Source of the DNA: Acidimicrobiales bacterium
Lineage (GTDB): Bacteria; Actinomycetota; Acidimicrobiia; Acidimicrobiales; Iamiaceae
Length of the DNA: 43,736 nucleotides
Assembly (NCBI GenBank): GCA_025463365.1
Contig: JAOBWM010000114.1
Coordinates: 1-43,736 of the forward strand
Direction of reading: 5' to 3'
Shown: positions 41,073 to 43,736 of the stretch, piece after piece
Layout of the letters: every line of letters starts with the position of its first letter
Position numbering within the stretch: the stretch's first letter is position 1
The notes under the pieces: model-generated
Told to the model about the DNA's origin: nothing
The model's input: only the letters and a program-made list of their open reading frames with translations
Databases searched by the model: none
Position numbers and translations under genes: made by a program

Positions 41073-41755
41073 GATTCCTCCAGGAGGGGCTCGAAGGCGA
41101 AGAACCCGATGGCGAGGTAGATCAGGGCGAAGATCGCCAGCAGCCCGAACCACCTCCACCCGGCCCCCGACGTGCGCTCGTAGGCGGCAGCGAAGGCTTG
41201 GGTGGCGGCGATGAGCACTGGCGCGACCACCGGGAGCAAGAGCAGCGGCAACAACGTGTCGCGCACCCGCAGACCGGCGGACAGGACGCCGTAGAGGCTA
41301 CCGGCGGCGGCCAGGCCGGCGGTAGCCGCGGCACACGTCGCCACGAGGAGCAGGGGCCCATGGGGTGTCGCGCCGTAGAAGAGGGTGACCCCCGCCCCGA
41401 GGGCGATCTCGAGCACCGCGAGGTGGAGCGCGATGCCCACCGCCTTGCCCAGGAAGATGCCCGCGGGGTCGAGGCCCGAGAGGCGCAGGGCATCGGCCAC
41501 GCCGTCGGCGGTCTCCACGGAGAACGCCCGCTGGATCGCGAGGAGCGTCGAGAAGAGGACCGCGAGCCAGAAGAGACCGGGCGAGGCCTCGCGCAGGATC
41601 CGCCGGTCGGGGTCGAGCGCGAAGGCGAACAGGATGAGCACCAGGAGCGCGAACGGGAGGAGCTGGTTGGTGGTGACGCGGCTGCGCCACTCGAGCCGCA
41701 GGTCCTTGCCGACGACCAGGCGGGCGTCGCGGAGGATGGCGGCACCGTCAGGCAA
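41069..41755 (-). CDS. ccmB: Haem exporter permease subunit CcmB
   Basis: A 228-residue membrane permease with six helices, partner of the CcmA ATPase in releasing holo-CcmE. Typical features are VGKDLRLEWRSR near the N-terminus, ADGVADALRLSGLDP in the cytoplasmic loop, and LLPLLLLPVVAPVLIAAT. There is no ATG or GTG close to the expected N-terminus; TTG at 41755 overlaps the ccmA stop by 8 bases and gives a normal length, so it is the best start. Its own stop overlaps ccmC. Confidence 0.88.
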   Translation of the reverse strand: MPDGAAILRDARLVVGKDLRLEWRSRVTTNQLLPFALLVLILFAFALDPDRRILREASPGLFWLAVLFSTLLAIQRAFSVETADGVADALRLSGLDPAGIFLGKAVGIALHLAVLEIALGAGVTLFYGATPHGPLLLVATCAAATAGLAAAGSLYGVLSAGLRVRDTLLPLLLLPVVAPVLIAATQAFAAAYERTSGAGWRWFGLLAIFALIYLAIGFFAFEPLLEES

Positions 41756-42419
41756 CGGGCACCGCCGGGGGCTCGGGGGCGGCGACCGATGCGGTGCCGC
41801 CGGCGATGGTGATCGTGCGGTGGGCGACGGCGACGGCCCGGTCGAGCTCGTGCGACGCGAACAAGACGGTGGCCCCGGCCCCGACGGCGTCGACCATGAG
41901 GCCGTCGACGAGGTCCCGCCCGGCCTGGTCGAGGGCGGCGTGGGGTTCGTCGAGCAACCAGAGACGAGGGCGGCGGGCGACGAGGATGGCGAGCGACGTG
42001 CGACGGCGCTGGCCGGCCGACAGCCGGGCGACAGGGACGTCGGCGAGGCGGCCATCGAGGCCCAGGCGGGCGAGGGCGGCATCGGCGTCAGCCACCAGCG
42101 AGCCGCTGGCCCGGACCCAGAACCGCACGTTCTCCGCGACGGTCAGGTCGTCGTACAGGCCCCCGGCATGGCCGAGCAGCCCGACGAGCGGCCGCACCGC
42201 TCGGCGATCGGCCACGAGGTCCACGCCGAGCACCTCGGCCTCGCCCTCGACGACCGGGACCAGGCCGGCACAGGCCCGCAGGACCGTCGTCTTGCCGGCA
42301 CCGTTGGGACCCTGCAGGAGCACGATCTCGCCCGCGACGACATCGAGGTCGACACCGGCCAGGGCAGGGAACCGCCCGAGCAGGCAGACCGCAGAACGGA
42401 ATCTGACGACGGTCTCCAT
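41748..42419 (-). CDS. ccmA: Haem exporter ATP-binding subunit CcmA
   Basis: A 223-residue ABC ATPase, first gene of the operon. It has Walker A GPNGAGKTT (37-45), signature LSAGQRRR, Walker B LWLLDEPHAALD and switch histidine in FASHELD, with the CcmA-type short length. The ATG at 42419 gives METVVRFRSAV; TACCGT (42430-42435, minus strand) lies 10 bases upstream and is probably the operon promoter. The ATPase drives release of haem-loaded CcmE from CcmC/CcmD. Confidence 0.94.
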   Translation of the reverse strand: METVVRFRSAVCLLGRFPALAGVDLDVVAGEIVLLQGPNGAGKTTVLRACAGLVPVVEGEAEVLGVDLVADRRAVRPLVGLLGHAGGLYDDLTVAENVRFWVRASGSLVADADAALARLGLDGRLADVPVARLSAGQRRRTSLAILVARRPRLWLLDEPHAALDQAGRDLVDGLMVDAVGAGATVLFASHELDRAVAVAHRTITIAGGTASVAAPEPPAVPVA

Positions 42420-42429
42420 GAGCGGCAAA

Positions 42430-42500
42430 ACGGTACCGGGGTGCCCTGCCTCACAACGATTCGGCGCCGCGGCGGAACCACGTGGTCCGTCGTTTATCCT
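42430..42500. promoter_or_regulatory. Divergent -10 boxes for the ccm operon and the sortase
   Basis: Minus-strand TACCGT (42430-42435) lies 10 bases before ccmA, and plus-strand TATCCT (42495-42500) 8 bases before the sortase GTG. No other promoter signals for these units are visible. Confidence 0.45.
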
Positions 42501-42508
42501 CACGCCCC

Positions 42509-43579
42509 GTGCTGTCAAGGATCATGGGCGGGTTCGGCCGTTCCCTCATCACGGCTGGGACCTTGATCCTGCTGTTCGTGGCGTACCAGCTCTGGGGGAC
42601 GGGCCTGCAGGAGGCCAAGTCCCAGGACAAGCTGGACAGGGAGTTCGACAAGATCACCGCGAAGGCGGCCACCAGCACCACGACGTCCACGCCGACCACG
42701 ACCACGACGGCACCGCCCCCCGGGGTGACCGCCACGACCGGGCTGACGGTCACGCCCACCAAGTTGTTGCCGGTGGACCTCCCCCTTCCGAAGTACGGGG
42801 CCGCCGTCGCTCAGATCAAGATCCCCAAGATCGGGATCACCCGGACGGTGGTCGAGGGCGTCGGGCTCGACCAGCTGAAGCGGGGGCCGGGCCACTACCC
42901 CGAGACGCCACTCCCCGGCCAGGCCGGCAACGCCGCCATCGCCGGGCACCGCACCACCTACGGCCAGCCGTTCCACAACGTCGACAAGCTGGAGATCGGC
43001 GACCAGATCGAGGTCACCACGGCCCAGCGCCCGAACGAGCCGTTCGTGTACAGGATCGACAAGATCCTGATCGTGCAGCCGGACCAGACCGAGGTCCTGT
43101 TGCCCACCAAGCGGAAGGATGGTCGGCTGGAGAACCGCCTGACCCTCACCGCTTGCGAACCCAAGTATTCGGCGGCCAAGCGGCGGATCGTGTCGGGCAT
43201 CCTCATCGGGCAACCCGTGCCCGACATCAAGGGCCAGCCTGAAGCCCGCAAGCGGGCGATCGAGAAGCGGAGCAAGGGTGGCGACGACAGCGCGGCCACC
43301 ATCGACGGCGGCCTGAGCGGTGTCGGCCAGTCCAAGACGCCGGTGATCGTGTGGGGCCTCGTGTGCGCGCTGATCTGGTTCGCCACGTGGCTGGCCCAGA
43401 CGGCGGTTCGGCGAACCATGCGCCGGCGGGCCGCCGAGGACCCGGACGGCCGGGGCCACCCGAGCCGGGCCCAGCGCCTGGTCGCCTGGACGCCGTACCT
43501 GGTCGGGCTGCCGATCTTCCTCGTGGCGCTCTACGTGTTCTTCGAGAACTTCGGGCGCCTGCTCCCCGGCAACTACTGA
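42509..43579 (+). CDS. Class E sortase
   Basis: A 356-residue membrane transpeptidase that would anchor LAxTG-type proteins to peptidoglycan. An N-terminal helix (about 11-30) is followed by a Thr-rich linker (about 54-72) and the sortase barrel with QIKIPKIGITRTVVEG, catalytic AGHRTTYG (His148), LTLTACEP (Cys216) and KRRIVSG (Arg225/226). TLTAC replaces the more usual TLTTC. Two further C-terminal helices (about 285-305 and 332-352) are an addition to the core. GTG at 42509 is 8 bases after TATCCT; ATG at 42524 is an alternative. No sorting-signal substrate is encoded here. Confidence 0.9.
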   Translation: MLSRIMGGFGRSLITAGTLILLFVAYQLWGTGLQEAKSQDKLDREFDKITAKAATSTTTSTPTTTTTAPPPGVTATTGLTVTPTKLLPVDLPLPKYGAAVAQIKIPKIGITRTVVEGVGLDQLKRGPGHYPETPLPGQAGNAAIAGHRTTYGQPFHNVDKLEIGDQIEVTTAQRPNEPFVYRIDKILIVQPDQTEVLLPTKRKDGRLENRLTLTACEPKYSAAKRRIVSGILIGQPVPDIKGQPEARKRAIEKRSKGGDDSAATIDGGLSGVGQSKTPVIVWGLVCALIWFATWLAQTAVRRTMRRRAAEDPDGRGHPSRAQRLVAWTPYLVGLPIFLVALYVFFENFGRLLPGNY

Positions 43580-43736
43580 GCCGAGCCGACCTGCTCGGCA
43601 GCCACCTCAGCGGCGGTCGGGGCGACGGACACCCCGACCGAGGCACCGATGGCGTGGACGCCGCCGTCGACGTGGACGATCTCGCCGATGGTCGCCGGGA
43701 ACCAGTCCGACAGCAGCGCCACCACCGCCTTGGCCG
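43573..43736 (-). CDS. fabI: Enoyl-ACP reductase FabI/InhA, 3' end only
   Basis: Only the last 54 codons are in the window; the gene enters from the right edge. The segment ALLSDWFPATIGEIVHVDGG followed by VHAIG is the characteristic C-terminal part of FabI/InhA-type NADH-dependent enoyl-ACP reductases of fatty-acid synthesis. An Ala/Val-rich tail ends at TAG. It overlaps the 3' end of the converging sortase gene by 7 bases. Confidence 0.85.
   Translation of the reverse strand, partial: AKAVVALLSDWFPATIGEIVHVDGGVHAIGASVGVSVAPTAAEVAAEQVGSAQ

Overview
The window is high-GC, densely packed actinobacterial chromosome. A WhiB regulator, a bS22-type ribosomal mini-protein, DUF3090, DUF3107 and SCO1664-family genes, a class E sortase, and gene orders shared with mycobacteria all point that way. 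A System I (Ccm) cytochrome c maturation operon and a SufR-like/Mrp pair suggest an early-branching class such as Acidimicrobiia; that placement is inference. I see no prophage, insertion sequence, CRISPR array or rRNA. No stretch longer than 300 bases lacks a gene.

Layout. 1-2541: prs and glmU (glmU lacks its acetyltransferase half), then a small hypothetical protein. 2560-4646: tRNA-Gln(UUG), a coupled ECF sigma factor and LCP protein, and bS22. 4680-9390 (minus strand): metG, tatD, an RlpA-like secreted protein, rsmA and ispE, the order seen around mycobacterial rpfB. 9458-13978: a VOC protein, a GT-C glycosyltransferase, a family 5 uracil-DNA glycosylase, and the conserved but uncharacterised trio phosphomutase-DUF3090-SCO1664 kinase-like. 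14034-18811: aroD, an AurF-like diiron oxygenase, a MerR-like regulator, and etfB-etfA. 18854-25990: a secreted lipase-like protein, dagK, bioA, GDPD, whiB and pdtaS (neighbours in mycobacteria too), a thioesterase and a lipoprotein.

26095-31684: paired ArsA/Get3-like ATPases with DUF3107, a membrane cytochrome b with a molybdopterin oxidoreductase, and a DUF3592-like membrane protein. 31696-34963: an iron-sulfur module of Mrp, a SufR-like repressor and a cysteine desulfurase, with a palindrome in the mrp/sufR promoter. 35045-42419: a SixA-like phosphatase and a nine-gene ccmABCDEFGHI operon in which every junction overlaps. 42509-43736: a class E sortase and the 3' end of fabI.

Two themes recur. 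First, many starts have no Shine-Dalgarno sequence; instead a TANNNT -10 hexamer lies 6-10 bases before ATG or GTG, which implies leaderless mRNAs. Second, genes within operons are joined by ATGA or GTGA overlaps, implying translational coupling. Several proteins carry low-complexity tails: Thr-rich linkers in secreted proteins, (DHA)7 in CcmC and DVT repeats in DagK.
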